64,000 bases of DNA, taken from contig OY744517.1 in NCBI GenBank assembly GCA_963556195.1, positions 81,735,714 to 81,799,713 on the forward strand. The letters are read 5' to 3'. The notes under the pieces are model-generated. The model was given only the letters and a program-made list of their open reading frames with translations, was not told where the DNA came from and did not search any database. This stretch comes from Sepiola atlantica (lineage: Eukaryota; Mollusca; Cephalopoda; Sepiida; Sepiolidae). A program made the translations under genes and the position numbers. This document shows positions 22,209 through 34,100 of this stretch, piece by piece; within the stretch, counting starts at the first letter, position 1; each line of letters begins with the position of its first letter.

Positions 22209-22542
22209 TGTGACAATGAAGAGGAACACTTGCCAGCAGGAAAGAGGATGAGGTGCTTCGCATGCCGTGTCTGCAGGGTAAAGAAGGGCTTCTCTTCATG
22301 AGTGCAAATTTTTATAGTGAAGTCTGATTTGCATATGTGGAGATCAGCTGATATGAATAAAACGGACTCACTAGTAAGGACCCAGAAAAATTGAAAAATG
22401 GTGCACGAGTGTTGGGATTAGACGTTTGGGCAGAGCATGGCCGATTGCAATGGCGGCGAAGAAGCAGTTCTGTGGATGCGATGAGAGCTATGACATGAAG
22501 ATATATCTGGTGGGGCACTTTCCCGTGTGTGGATGGCTTTGA

Positions 22543-23100
22543 GTGGCAACAGGCTTTATTAAATGTCACGCTACAACTGTCACACATGACTGGGATGACA
22601 TGGTTAGCAATGTTCCGCTGGAGTGTATGATAGCAGATACACTTGCTCATGTACAGCAATCAGATCCCGTCCGAGGAAAATGGTGCATGGGCACAAAGGA
22701 ACTGGATGTGTGGGTGGACGCAAGTTTGGTTGCTGTGGGCGTAGCTCTTGACTCCAATGGAGCCATCATCGAGGATGCATGCTGGTTGCGACTAACAAAG
22801 GATACCTAACATATAAATGTGGCAAAGCTGAATGCTGTACTAAAAGGACTAAACCTTGCGCTCAAATGAAAGGCAATTTGTTATACATAAAAACAGACTC
22901 TCTGTGTTTGTACCACTGGGTGACCAATGCCCTCACGGGAAAGTCTCGGTTGAGCACAAAGGCTGCAAGTGAGATGCTCATAAGATTGGGCACAATAATC
23001 TCACTTGTGAAAGAGTACGGCATTTCGGTTGATATAGCACTGGTAAGATCTGACAAGAACCGAGCAGACAGCCAGTGTGTACTCTTGCCACAGGGAACCT
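22543..23100 (+). pseudogene. RNase H region of LTR element
   Basis: VWVDASLVAVGVALDSNGA carries the first RNase H Asp; EDACWLR follows. After a frame break come YIKTDSLCLYHWV (second catalytic Asp region) and SVDIALVRSDKNRADS. At least one frameshift and a stop near 22808 break it. Confidence 0.8.
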
Positions 23101-24159
23101 GAACCGAACACAGCTGGACGAAATTCATCGACATAGTGGACATCCTGGAATCAGGCGAACATTATATTTTGTGTGTAGAATCGACTCGTCTGTGTCTAAA
23201 GCGGCAGTAAAGGCAGTTATTCGGAATTGTGAGGAATGCCAGACAATAGACCAAGCTCCAGTGCAAGAGGTATGGAACCGGCTAGGCATAGACATCACAC
23301 ACTACAATGGTTGCTATTTTTTGACACTGATCGATTGTGGACCCACACGGTTTTCAATCTGGCGGCCACTACAACGGCAAGACACTGCACATGTGATCTG
23401 GCAATTAGAATCAGATTTTTTTAATGTGGCCCCTCCAGCCGAGATTCTGGCTGATAATGACACTGCCTTCTGCAGTCAACAATTCAGGTAGTTCATGAAC
23501 GAGTGGAGTGTAAACTTCCAACCACGCTATGCATACAGGCCATCAGGAAATGGTATTATAAAAAGGTGTCATAGGACAGTGAAGTGGATTGCTGCATGAA
23601 AGAGCTGCCCTGTTATGAAGGTTGTGTATTGGTACAACGTTACCCCAAGGATGATGTGTCTGCATCATCAGCACCTGTCAATCTGCTGTACTCATATCAG
23701 ACCAGAGTGAAAGGGGTCAATGTTGTACCCCATCACCATAGGATCTCTACACTTTATAAAGAAGGGGACACAGTTTGGGTGAAAAATCTACAAGGACATT
23801 GCATGTCGAAATTCAGACCAGGTCGTGTCACTGGAGTGATAAGTCCACAGTTGGTGGTCGTCAATGGCCCACGGCGACATGTAGGAGACATGCGCCCATG
23901 TCTCAGCTTAGTACCAGTAGTGGACGACAATGATGACACATCATCAGAGAGTACTGAATGGAGAGAACCAGATTCTGACACAAGTAGTAGTAATTCTGCG
24001 TCTGAAAGTGAGGAAGAAAACGGGCATTCCTTGGTTGAGCTGCCTTATTCAATTGCTAATTCAGGTCCTGGTACATTTGATGTAAGAGAGGAAGAAATAA
24101 CTGTCCCACTACAGAGAAGTACTAGGATAAAGCGACCAGCCACTATCTGTCACTTGTGA
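23075..24159 (+). pseudogene. Integrase region of LTR element
   Basis: An HHCC-type finger (HRHSGHPG...CEECQTID) is followed by the core: GIDITHYNG (first Asp) and ILADNDTAFCSQQF (second Asp). After a stop near 23490, SGNGIIKRCHR occurs where the family has a Glu, so the catalytic Glu appears replaced by Lys. The C-terminal part (23584-24159) holds an SH3-like segment (GDTVWVKNL...GRVTGVISPQLVVVNG) and an acidic Ser-rich tail. Inactive. Confidence 0.82.
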
Positions 24160-24430
24160 GATCATACGATCAGGAGGGAGTGTGAAAATGAAGAGGAACA
24201 CTTGTCAGCAGGAAAGAGGATGAGGTGCTTCGCATACCGCAGGGTAAAGAAGGGCTTCTCTTTATGAGTGCAAATTTTTATAGTAAAGTCTGATTTGCAT
24301 ATGTGGAGATCAGCTGATACGAATGAAGATGACAGCTGGGAAGCAAGAGAAGCGATTTGGATTGCAGAGGGAGAGGCAGAGAAAATAATGGTTGTATTGA
24401 AAATCGATTAAGTTAAATTACCGTTAAAAC

Positions 24431-25109
24431 ATTTTAGTTTCATTTTTCTGGCATAGTTAGGTAACAATTTACTTATTCATTACTCACGCATAGTTCTTTG
24501 ATCCAGGCAACATGTGTTCTTTCTCATTGTAATTGGGACCTTAATGTATTCCTTCTAGTGTTTTGTTCTCTCCTTGTGCATTATACTGTGTACCACATTA
24601 CATATTTCCATTATTCTTTTTTGTCTGTCTTCGACAAACTCTTTATTTGTGAACAAATCTATGTGTATATAAATCAAACTGTTTCTTTGCTATTGTCCCT
24701 TTTTCTTTTTCTTTTTCTTTTTCTTTTTCTTCTAACACATGCATGTGTTATTCACGATAACACAAAATGTAAAATGGCAACCCCATATGCGGGAAAAACA
24801 TACCTGAACACATGTGTTGCTAAAAACATAAAAGTTAAATATAAAATATTATTAGCTGTCCACCATCTAACAAACCAACAGAAATCAATTTCATGTTGTT
24901 TTCTCCTTTTCTTTCTCTTCTTTTTCTTTTCTTTTTCCTCACTGAATTTTGATTTGATTTTAACGTATCGTCTAAATTTTTTATTTATTTTATATTAAAA
25001 AGTCAGTGCTGAACAGCACCGAGCGTTGTGTGTGCATGCAAGCCGTGTATTAAAATTGGTTATTTCCAACTTCCATTTTTTAAGAAATCAGATTTGAGAA
25101 AAAGTTTGA
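24431..25109. other. Poly-pyrimidine sequence, no gene
   Basis: Contains a (CTTTTT)n tract at about 24700-24732. The long frame across it (24498-24998) is a low-complexity Phe/Leu artefact. Confidence 0.5.
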
Positions 25110-25117
25110 ATTATCTC

Positions 25118-25652
25118 AGCTCTTGTAGAGATCGAATACACGAGCGAAATTTATTTTAGAAGAGTTCCAATGGTTTAAGGGGTAGTAACTCTCTTTTTTT
25201 ACTACGCAAGGTCTCCGAAAATGGAAAATATCCATTTTTTAAATAAGAAGTCATGCAAATTCAATTAATAGAACATTTTTCGAAAACCCGATCTATATAT
25301 GAGCCAATATCTGCGATAATTTAATATTTTAAACTATAAAAAAATAAAAAATCTGTTAATCAAAACAATACGACTGTTCGTTTTGCTGGTTTTGAAATGA
25401 AAAAATATACTGTTGATTTTCCCAAATTCTATTTTGTTCAATAAATGTTCTATCAATATACTGTTGATTTTCTCAAATTGTTATTTCTTCGAAAAATGTT
25501 CTATTAATTGAATTTGCATGACTTCTTATTTAAGAAATGGATTTTCCATTTTCGGAGACCTTGTGAACTAAAAAAAGAGAGTTACTGCCCCTTAAACCAT
25601 TGGAACTCTTCTAAAATAAATTTCGCTCGTGTATTCGATCTCTACAAGAGCC
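25118..25652. mobile_element. 580-bp-family MITE, copy 2, 8-bp TSD ATTATCTC
   Basis: Ends AGCTCTTGTAGAGATCGAAT and ATTCGATCTCTACAAGAGCC are flanked by perfect ATTATCTC at 25110-25117 and 25653-25660. Unlike copies 1 and 3, the left ~165 bp is an inverted copy of the right end. It stops at about 25283, followed by an internal TIR-like remnant (ACCCGATCTATATATGAGCC, 25286-25305), which turns the element into a foldback. Confidence 0.86.
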
Positions 25653-25835
25653 ATTATCTCCCCTTTCATGTTCTCTTTAAAATTAAAGACGAAAATATTT
25701 CATATGTACACAATACTGTAGAAGCACCCATAATTCTTCTGTAAACGGAATAAACGGCCCCTCTTCTGAAAATACTTTTATCGATTCGTTCATGTATTGA
25801 TAATTATTTAAAAATATATATATATAAAAAGATGG

Positions 25836-26816
25836 TACATGTTCGTCTTTGTCCACTGTCCGTTTTTCACAACTTTTTACTGACCATTTTTTTTTCTTTT
25901 TTCGGTGTACACTTATCTATCAGGCTGCTAGAGAATTCTGGGGTTTTTGGAAAAAAATTTCAAATATTTTACATTTTAGGAGGGGGATCAGTTTCCAATG
26001 TTAATTCAACGTAGACTGATCCCCCATTTTTGACCATCTCAATTTCTTTAAAAATCTTTTTCGGTGTACAATTACCTATCATGTCAGTAGCGAATTTCGG
26101 GGTTTTTGGAAAGAAATTAAAAAAAATTGAGATTTTAAGACGGGGGATCAGTTTTCAATGTAAATTCAACGTAGACTGATCCCCCTCTTTTTGACCATCT
26201 CAAATTTTTTTAATTATTCTTCTATTTACAATTACCTATCAGGTCGCGAGAGAATTCCGGGGTTTTTTGGAAAGAAATTTTAAAAAATTGAGATTTTAAG
26301 ACGTTCGTATTTTACCATAGTCCGTTTTTCACAACTTTGTACGTCTTAAAATCTCAATTTTTAAAAATTTCTTTCCAAACCCCCCGGAATTCTCTCGCGA
26401 CATGATAGGTAATTGTAAACAGAAGAATAATTTTAAAAATTTGAGATGGTCAAAAATAGGGGGATCAGTCTACGTTGAATTTACATTGAAAACTGATCCC
26501 CCGTCTTAATATCTCAATTTTTTTAAATTTCTTTCCCAAAACCCCGAAATTCTCTACTGACATGATAGGTAATTAATTGTACATCGAAAAAGATTTTTTT
26601 TAAAAATTGAGATGGTCAAAAAGAGGGGGATCAGTCTACGTTGAATTAACATTGGAAACTGATCCCCCTCCTAAAATGTAAAATATTTGAATTTTTTTTC
26701 CAAAAACCCCAGAATTCTCTAGCAGCCTGATAGATAAGTGTACACCGAAAAAAGAAAAAAAAATGGTCTGTAAAAAGTTGTGAAAAACGGATAGTGGACA
26801 AAGACGAACATGTGCA
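25836..26816. repeat. Giant hairpin, ~470-bp arms, 38-bp loop
   Basis: The left arm (25836-26303) and right arm (26342-26816) are near-perfect inverted copies. Landmarks are ACATGTTCGTCTTTGTCCAC and its complement at the outer ends, and GAGATTTTAAGACG/CGTCTTAAAATCTC at the centre. Each arm holds related ~170-bp subunits carrying GGGGGATCAG...ACTGATCCCCC, themselves small inverted repeats. It lies about 970 bp upstream of the DCTPP1-like start codon. Confidence 0.9.
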
Positions 26817-27782
26817 TTGTGCCAAAAAGATTTTTTGTTTCATTTAAAAAAAAATATTTATTTTACGTGTATGAATTATTTGGGTGATCTTTTGTCCGGT
26901 CACCGTTTTTTTATGGGTACTACTTGTAATGAATAGGCACCCACAGAATTTCAATAATCAGTCCTGATCCAGTCCCGGAAATGGCTGAAGCAGTTTACGA
27001 TTTGAAAGTCGCGAAAGCAAAAAAAGGGAAAAGGCAAACGACACTAAGCGTACAAAAGGGTTAGTTGAGGGTTAGAGTTTTAAAAAATTTAGCTTAAAAA
27101 AGTTGGATAAAACTTCCTCAGAAAAGAAAAAAGAAAAGAATAGAAGGTGGCTTTCATATCGTAAACGGGTTCGGCCATTTCCGGGACTGTCTCAGGATTT
27201 TTTTTTTTTTGTGCCTATACTCGAGACTTGCTACGTACAGAACTCAGATTCTCTGGATTCCTATTCATTACAAGTACCATTTTATGTTATTAACTTACTT
27301 TTAAAAGTTCATTTCTCGCTTTTCTCTTTCGTGCATCAATGAACAACAAATGAGAGAGAGAGAGAGAGAGAGAAACAGACAGACTCGTTTGCAATTTTTG
27401 CTAGCAGATACACAAACACACTACACGTGTTCATAATCGTTCAAATTTCGAACTTAACTTAAACTCATCTCAAAATTAACGAATTATTGATAGATATATT
27501 TACCTAGGCAGAAAAATTGTACTTTAAAACAAGTAGTTTCTCGTCTATTCATTTGCTTTGTGTACTTCTCTTTTTATTTTGAACTGCCGATTGGGATTTT
27601 TTTTTAATTTAGTTTTCTCTTATTTTATTTTTAATTTCAATAAATATTCGATTAATAGTAATAATAAAAAAAAAAGAATTCAATGTGTATTTTTCAAAGT
27701 TACGCATAGGCGAGAAACACAGATATACGAGATCTTGTCAGATAGTTATTAATACAGAGATTTAAAAGTTAAAAAAAAAAAA
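26817..27782. promoter_or_regulatory. Presumed promoter/5' UTR region of the DCTPP1-like gene
   Basis: No gene. It holds a (GA)n tract (about 27350-27374), poly-A/T runs and an in-frame stop (27750-27752) just before the ATG. No sharp core promoter motif is seen; the role is inferred from position. Confidence 0.3.
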
Positions 27783-28156
27783 ATGAATGAATCAGTAACC
27801 CCAGCACAGAAAGCCCAAGGTGTCGTCTGGTTGTTAGAATTTAAGTCGATAGAAAATATTAATAAAAAATGGTTGGACACCTACAAGTGTGAACCACCCT
27901 CGGAAAGCGCGCTAAAGAAATGGATGGAAAACTTTACGAAGTTCGGAAATGTGGAAGGAGATCACCAGCCTCAGGTGTCACCACTTACACTTGATGAAGA
28001 AGCAAAAGATTCAGAATCTTTTACAGACCAACAACATCGAACAGAAATGTCTACGGAAGAACAAAATGCAGATCTCAACTTGCAACCACAATCGTTTGGT
28101 GACGCAACCGGACATCATTTCAGTTTCAACGACACAAAAACAACACTTGAAAACAT
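27783..28156 (+). CDS. DCTPP1: DCTPP1-like exon 1: HTH extension plus start of the DCTPP1 domain
   Basis: Encodes residues 1-124 and two bases of codon 125. The donor is AACAT|GTAAGA, close to consensus. An in-frame stop upstream (27750) fixes the first ATG. The last ~14 residues (HFSFNDTKTTLEN) align with human DCTPP1 just before its RRLHAEF segment, which ties this exon to exon 2 rather than to a separate gene. Confidence 0.82.
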
Positions 28157-31100
28157 GTAAGAATTTGATTTTTTAAATTTATTTTAAGCAAAAGAAAGAG
28201 TGTTCCTGGCATGCATGTAATAAATAGCTTCAGTTTGTTGTTTCCTTTGTTTTTAATTGTTTGATAAAAATAACTCTCGTCTCTAACACTAATAACGGCC
28301 CAAAATACGTAGGAAAAAAACGGTTTGGAGACGGGAGTGATTCTATAAAAATACCGGGTATTTTTTATATCTGTATGTATTAATAAAAGTGTGACAATTT
28401 CTCGCATGTCTGCTCACGTTTATCGTCTCTACGTAACTTGCACATTATTTTTTTTAATTAATTTACGTTTAATCGATTATTTACTAAAAAAAAATTCAAT
28501 AGAATAACTGGTATTATTGTACATTAGGACTCTCCGCTAAAAAGAAAAATGATTGAGATTCTACTTTTTTGGCGATTACGTGTAAACATCCTAAAGAACT
28601 TAGCGGTAAAAATAAAATAAAAAATACTTTAGAGTGGGAGGATAAGTTGAGGATATAAATTTAACGTAAAATGATCACCCACTTTCCAACCAAATAGCGT
28701 TTGAACAACATGTAACCATTTTGTGGTTTTAGTTAAATCTTAATTTTTAAATGGGGTGGGGGGTCTGTTGCCATCCAGACTTAGGGTTACGGCAGGGCAT
28801 GTAATAATTGTGTTGTTTTTTTACCCCAAGTGTAATGGACAGGGCCAATCCCCCCCCCCCCCCCGACGCAAGCGACAAAACAATAGCATGTGCCGTGCAC
28901 GAAAGCCTGGAAGGGAAATTTGCATAACGGACAGGCGAATTAATAAAAGCGAGCAGTGTTTATGCATGGGGCAGAACGAATTGGACAGCGATAGAAGCAT
29001 CAGTAACGACGGTTTATTGTTAGAAAATTGTTCAAGACTTTTTTGTGTGTTACGTCTTTTCAAGCTATTTAGGCTTCATGATGGCAGATAAGATTGGTAT
29101 GAAGCTAATACCGGAGTTTAGCGGTGCGGACACCAACCAATCCATTATTGAAAAAATTGAGAAAGCTGAGCTTGTGTGTAACTTGTGTTCGATGAAGAAA
29201 ATGAAATGCATGAATCATTTTGCGTTTGACAGGCGATGCCTTTGCAGTCTACCAGCAATTGAGGAAGGAAAATAAGGGGATTATGCCTCCATAAAGGAAG
29301 CCTTGTTTACAACGTTCCTCCTGGAGACCTTTGCGGCATACGCGCAGTGTGTGGCACGCCGCATGCACCCGAAAGAAACCATAGATGTTTTTCTGCCGGT
29401 CCTGCTGAAGCTTTCTGTGCCATTTGATGGTATGACGAATCAGGGCCTCAAAGCAGCCTTTGTTCATAGGTTGCCCGACCATGTCCGACAGCTCCTACGA
29501 GCTTCTTCTCGAATGGAGGAAATGAGCATTTCTCAGCTTCTTGGCTTGAGCGAGGGCTATATTGAAAGATGACCCACACGGATCTGTATTAATTACGGCA
29601 GCCGTGGAGCCATTGCAAACCAAGGAAAGCCAGACAAAGAACACCAGGATAAGGTGTTTTGAATGCGATGGAATTAACCACTTAGCTACGGATTGTTTTG
29701 CTCGGTACGACAGACAGAGAGCTAAGGACCCCAACTAAGGAAAAGTGGTACACATTGTTACCGATGTGAAGGACAAAGCCACACTTCTCTAGATTGTCCG
29801 GAAAAGGGGTTAGAAGACGACAGCTTTTCCTCAGACAAGAAGTGAACTCGGTGCTGCCAACTGTAAGAATAACTGTGATTGGGAAAAAGTGCATTGCATT
29901 AGTTGATTCTGGATGCTCTTGCACCACAGCGAGCAGTAAGATATGCCAGACGTGACGAAAGCAGACCATTAAGGTGATTACTATTGGCGAGAGAATGCAA
30001 ACATGTGGAGTTGGATCTGTCAGCGTCGGATTGGAGAGTAAACGTACGTACGGTTGTTATTGAGGTCTTGGTAATGGAAGGGGACCTGCTTAAGTTCGAC
30101 TTCTTGATAGGGATAGACACGATAAAAACTCTAGATGGATTATCCATCTTGAAGTCAGGGGATGTCCAATTTCCTGATGAGCCAGTTTCTGTTCATGCAG
30201 CGGTGTACATACTTGATATCGAAGAATGCAAATTTCGAGCAGAGTTTGACCAACAACAAAATGAATGGACTGTGACATGGAAATGGCCGGAAAGCAAGGT
30301 GCCCGACAAGCTGTAAAAAAACATGTTACTGCGTATTCGATGCAGCAACAGTCAGGAGACTATCTAAGAAAGAAGTAGAGCAATGAATCACGAAAGGTTG
30401 GCTTGCTCCCTATGACAAACAAAACCTTAGACGTCCCCGAGAGGGCTGCTGCAGTTGATGGCTGTCGTCCAGCAGAATAAATCAAAAGTGCGTCCTGTAA
30501 TGTACTACAAAAACTCAACTTCCATGTGGATGCATACACCGCAGGCGCTAATGTTTGCATCAGCAGACTGAGGAAGTGGAGACGTCAAGGATCAAATGTA
30601 GCGTTGCTGCATCTCTGATCTTCTTATCTTTATGTGCATCAAGGAGCCACTTTGGTCCTACCAGACCGTTGTTTTCTAAGTGGTAGAAAGTACTTTTTAA
30701 TGAGGTTGGGATTTGGTCTGAACGTAGCTCCGCAAATAATGAGGTCCATTGTGAACGCAGTCTTATCACAAGACGACCAAATCAAGTAGGCGACATCGGC
30801 TTGCATCGATGATGTGTATGTGGATGAAAGTGTAGCGTCTGTAACCAGTGTTGCTGAACATTTGTCGCGCTTTTGACTGGCCAGTAAAATTACGGTGCGA
30901 TTGAAAGATGAGTCTCGGATGCTTGGCTTGACTTTCTGGAGAATAGACAATGCTCTGTTTTGGAAATGTGGGAATGAGTTACTTGATGTCGCAGACACTA
31001 TTACCAGAAGAAAGGTGTTCTCTTTCTGCAGAAAGCTCGTTGAGTATCTCCTAGTGTGCGGTTGGCTGCGAGTAGTGACTAGTGTTATCAAGCGAAGGGT

Positions 31101-34100
31101 AAGCGTGGTGACAGAAGGATGGAACGATCGAACCAGGATACCCCGTTAAGACGTATGCTAATGGAGGTTGTTAACAGATTGAGTCAGGCCAATCTATGCA
31201 ACGGTAAATCGACCGTCAATGGCGAGGAGTTTAATGTGTTATTTGACGCAAGTTCTTTGACCACAGGGGTCCTGCTTGAATCATGTGGGACTGCGATTGA
31301 AGATGTGTGTTGGATGCAGCCAAAATCAGACACATGACTCATCAACCTCGTGGAGGTCGATGCTATTATAAAAGGAGTGAATCTTGCTATACACTGAGAG
31401 ACCAAATCCTTATATTTAAAGACTGACTCTTTATATGTTCACTGATGGTTTACTAAAACGTTGGCTAGCAAATCCAGAGTGAATACTAAGGCTGCTACTC
31501 ATCAGAGAACTATTGTAAATTTTTTAAGAACTGATAGTAGATGTTGTGCTCGTCAGATTTAGTTAAAATAAAGTTGATAAGATAACTAGAGTCCCGCAGA
31601 GGTGGCTGGAGGCAACGAGTAAAGAAGCAGAGCCTGTGTTGCAGATATGTGCTGCCGCCAATAACAGCATTGAGCTGAACCAAATATGACAGATCCATTT
31701 GAACAGCTGTCATCTTGGAGTGAAACGAACAGCGTACTTCATCAGGAAGATCGCCCCTTGTACGACGAAAAGGGCTGTGAAATCTGCAACTGCATCCTGT
31801 CGTGAATGTCTGTCTATTGATCCTGCACCGATACAATGGCAACATGGGAAGCTTGAATCATCAAGCGTATGGCAAAGGTTGGGTATGGATGTCACCCACA
31901 ATGAGGGTGTTTACTACCTAATCCTCACTGATTGCGGACCTACCTGGTTTGCCATGTGCTGACTCTTGCGGTGAGAAGATTCTGCCGCGGTGATACTGTG
32001 TCTCAACTCTATTTTCTTTGAAAGGGGTGCACCTAAAAAAATCTTGATCGACAACGGTACAGCATTTAGCAGCAATAGCTTTAGATTGTTTGCTGAAAGC
32101 TGGTATGTTCGACTGCATTTCTGGTGTGCATATGTACCGTCGGAAAATGATATTGTCGAGAGATCCCACTAATTAATAAAATGGATTTCCGCTAGGAAGA
32201 ATTACACTGCTGAAGAGGCGGTTTATTGGTACAATGCTATGCCAAAAGACGGTATCCATAGTACGACTACGGCAAATGCTCTGTACCAGTATGAGATCCA
32301 TGTGAAAGGCATCGATGGAGCTCTTCCACTGTTACCAAAACAAAAGCATAGAATTTATGAACAGGGAGACGTTGTGCTGGTGGGAGTCCGGCCAAACAGG
32401 TGCATGAGTGAATGCAGGATAGGAACTGTGACGGAAGTGGTGAGTCCCCAAACGGTGTGTGTGGATGGAGTGCCTCACCATGTAAGAGACCTCTGCCCGT
32501 ATCCTTGGATGGTGAGAAATTCTAAAGACAGTGGAAGCGCAGCGTCAAACGATGGCAAATTGTGCATGTCAGTGATAAATGCTGATACCGATAGCTCGGT
32601 CGATGATAGCCTTAATCAGCTGTGCCACATCTCCGAAGGAACCACAGACATAGTATGTCGTCTCACAGCTGCTGCATATGTGATGATGAGAAGGGGGGGG
32701 GGGTAATAGACAGAGCCAATCCCTTCACCCACCCCAACGTAAGCGACAAAAAATAACCTGTGCCATGCATGAAAACCTGGAAAAGAAATTTGCATAATGG
32801 GCAGGCGAACTAATAAAAGTGAGGAGTGTTTACACATGGAGCTGAACGAACTGGACGGCAATAGAAGCAGCATTAACGATGGTTTATTGTTAGAAAATTG
32901 TCCCGGATTTATTTTGTGTTTCCTTCTTTTCAGTAAGTTTTTCGGGCTATTTCTTAGAAATTGTGAACCATTGACATTTGTTATGTGTATACGTTAAAGA
33001 TTTTGATTTCATTACGCATGCCCTTTGTTATCTATATAATACTAAAAGTCTATTGTTCTTGTATGTTTGCAATCAGCTTTCAGCTTTCCGGTTTTCAACA
33101 TCCGGTTGCGCATGCGTAAATAGCATCGTCTTCAATCTGTTGTTCCAATTCCGTTATTCTCTATTATGATTAACGAACGCATGAAATTTTTCATTCTGGA
33201 AATTTTTAAACAATTTCATTTAATTTCATCAAATAGTTTATTTGTTTTCTTCACGGCTAAAAACATTCAACGGGAGGACTTTGTAAAGTCTGTCGCAGTT
33301 TAAAAAAAACTCCTCCCTTTTAAAAAACAAAAACAAACAAAAAAAAACAACACTCATTATTAATATCAGCCATACTAGCGGTCGGTGAACGAAACCACCT
33401 CCCACTTTCCCTCTCATAGATTTCACCACTCCTACTCCCTCTGTTTTCGTTACGTACGCGAGAAAGCCTGTTGTACCCCCTTCCTTTCTCAAATCGCCCT
33501 AACCAACCATTTATAATTCAGTAACTGTAATTTTAAAAAAAAACAATTATAATAAACAGAACGACTCATAGAAATCTATCTATATTCTTTTTTCATTTTA
33601 ATATACTTTCATAGAAATGCTTCTGTTATGTAAAAAAAAACTATTTTCTTTATGCCACAAGTGTCACGCTCATACATGAATTCCATAGCTAATATAACAA
33701 ACTGACCCAACGGGTCACGGGTGGTCTAGTATGCTTATAAAACGTTATCCGGTTAGAAACTTCTGGCCTGGAAATGGGTAATCATTTTATGTTAAATTTA
33801 TATACAAAACTGATCACTAAATTCTCAAATATTTTTCTTTTACCGCCAAGTTTTTCAGGCTGTTAACATGTAATCCCCTTTTCCTGTATCATCAATTTTT
33901 CAATCTGTTATTTCTTAGAAACTGTGTTATTTCTTAAAAATGGCCCTTTGCCATTTCTTAGAAATTAGTTTTATAGTGATATGTCCTTAAAACGCTATCC
34001 AGTTAGAAACTGCTGGCCCGGAAATCAGTGATCATTTTCCGTTAAATTTAATGCAAAATTGATCCCCCTCTCTAAATTCTAAAATAATTGTTTTTTTGTT

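Larger units (their letters stand above)
22209..24430 (+). mobile_element. Internally deleted Ty3/gypsy-like LTR retrotransposon
   Basis: A partial 5' LTR (22209 to about 22348) and a 3' LTR (24181 to about 24430) share TGTGA.AATGAAGAGGAACA, AAGAGGATGAGGTGCTTCG and TTTGCATATGTGGAGATCAG. Between them are the end of RT, RNase H, a zinc-finger and integrase, so gag, protease and most of RT are gone. The deletion starts inside the 5' LTR. It belongs to the same family as 28831-32932. Confidence 0.85.
28831..32932 (+). mobile_element. Full-length but decayed Ty3/gypsy-like LTR retrotransposon in intron 1
   Basis: LTRs (28831 to about 29062, and about 32702 to 32932) share ATTTGCATAA.GG.CAGGCGAA, CTAATAAAAG.GAG.AGTGTTT and GGTTTATTGTTAGAAAATTG. 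A G-rich polypurine tract (32691-32703) precedes the 3' LTR. Flanks CCAAG and GTAAG may be a decayed 5-bp TSD. Internal order: gag with CCHC knuckles, protease, RT, RNase H, integrase, all in broken frames. Same orientation as the host gene. Confidence 0.88.

Noticed and set aside
24498..24998. 166-aa ORF rich in Phe and Leu
   Set aside because: Low-complexity translation of CTTTTT repeats and poly-pyrimidine; no motif.
26646..26843. ORFs in the giant hairpin
   Set aside because: Mirror translations of the inverted arms (the same peptide text appears at 25832-26014), not genes.
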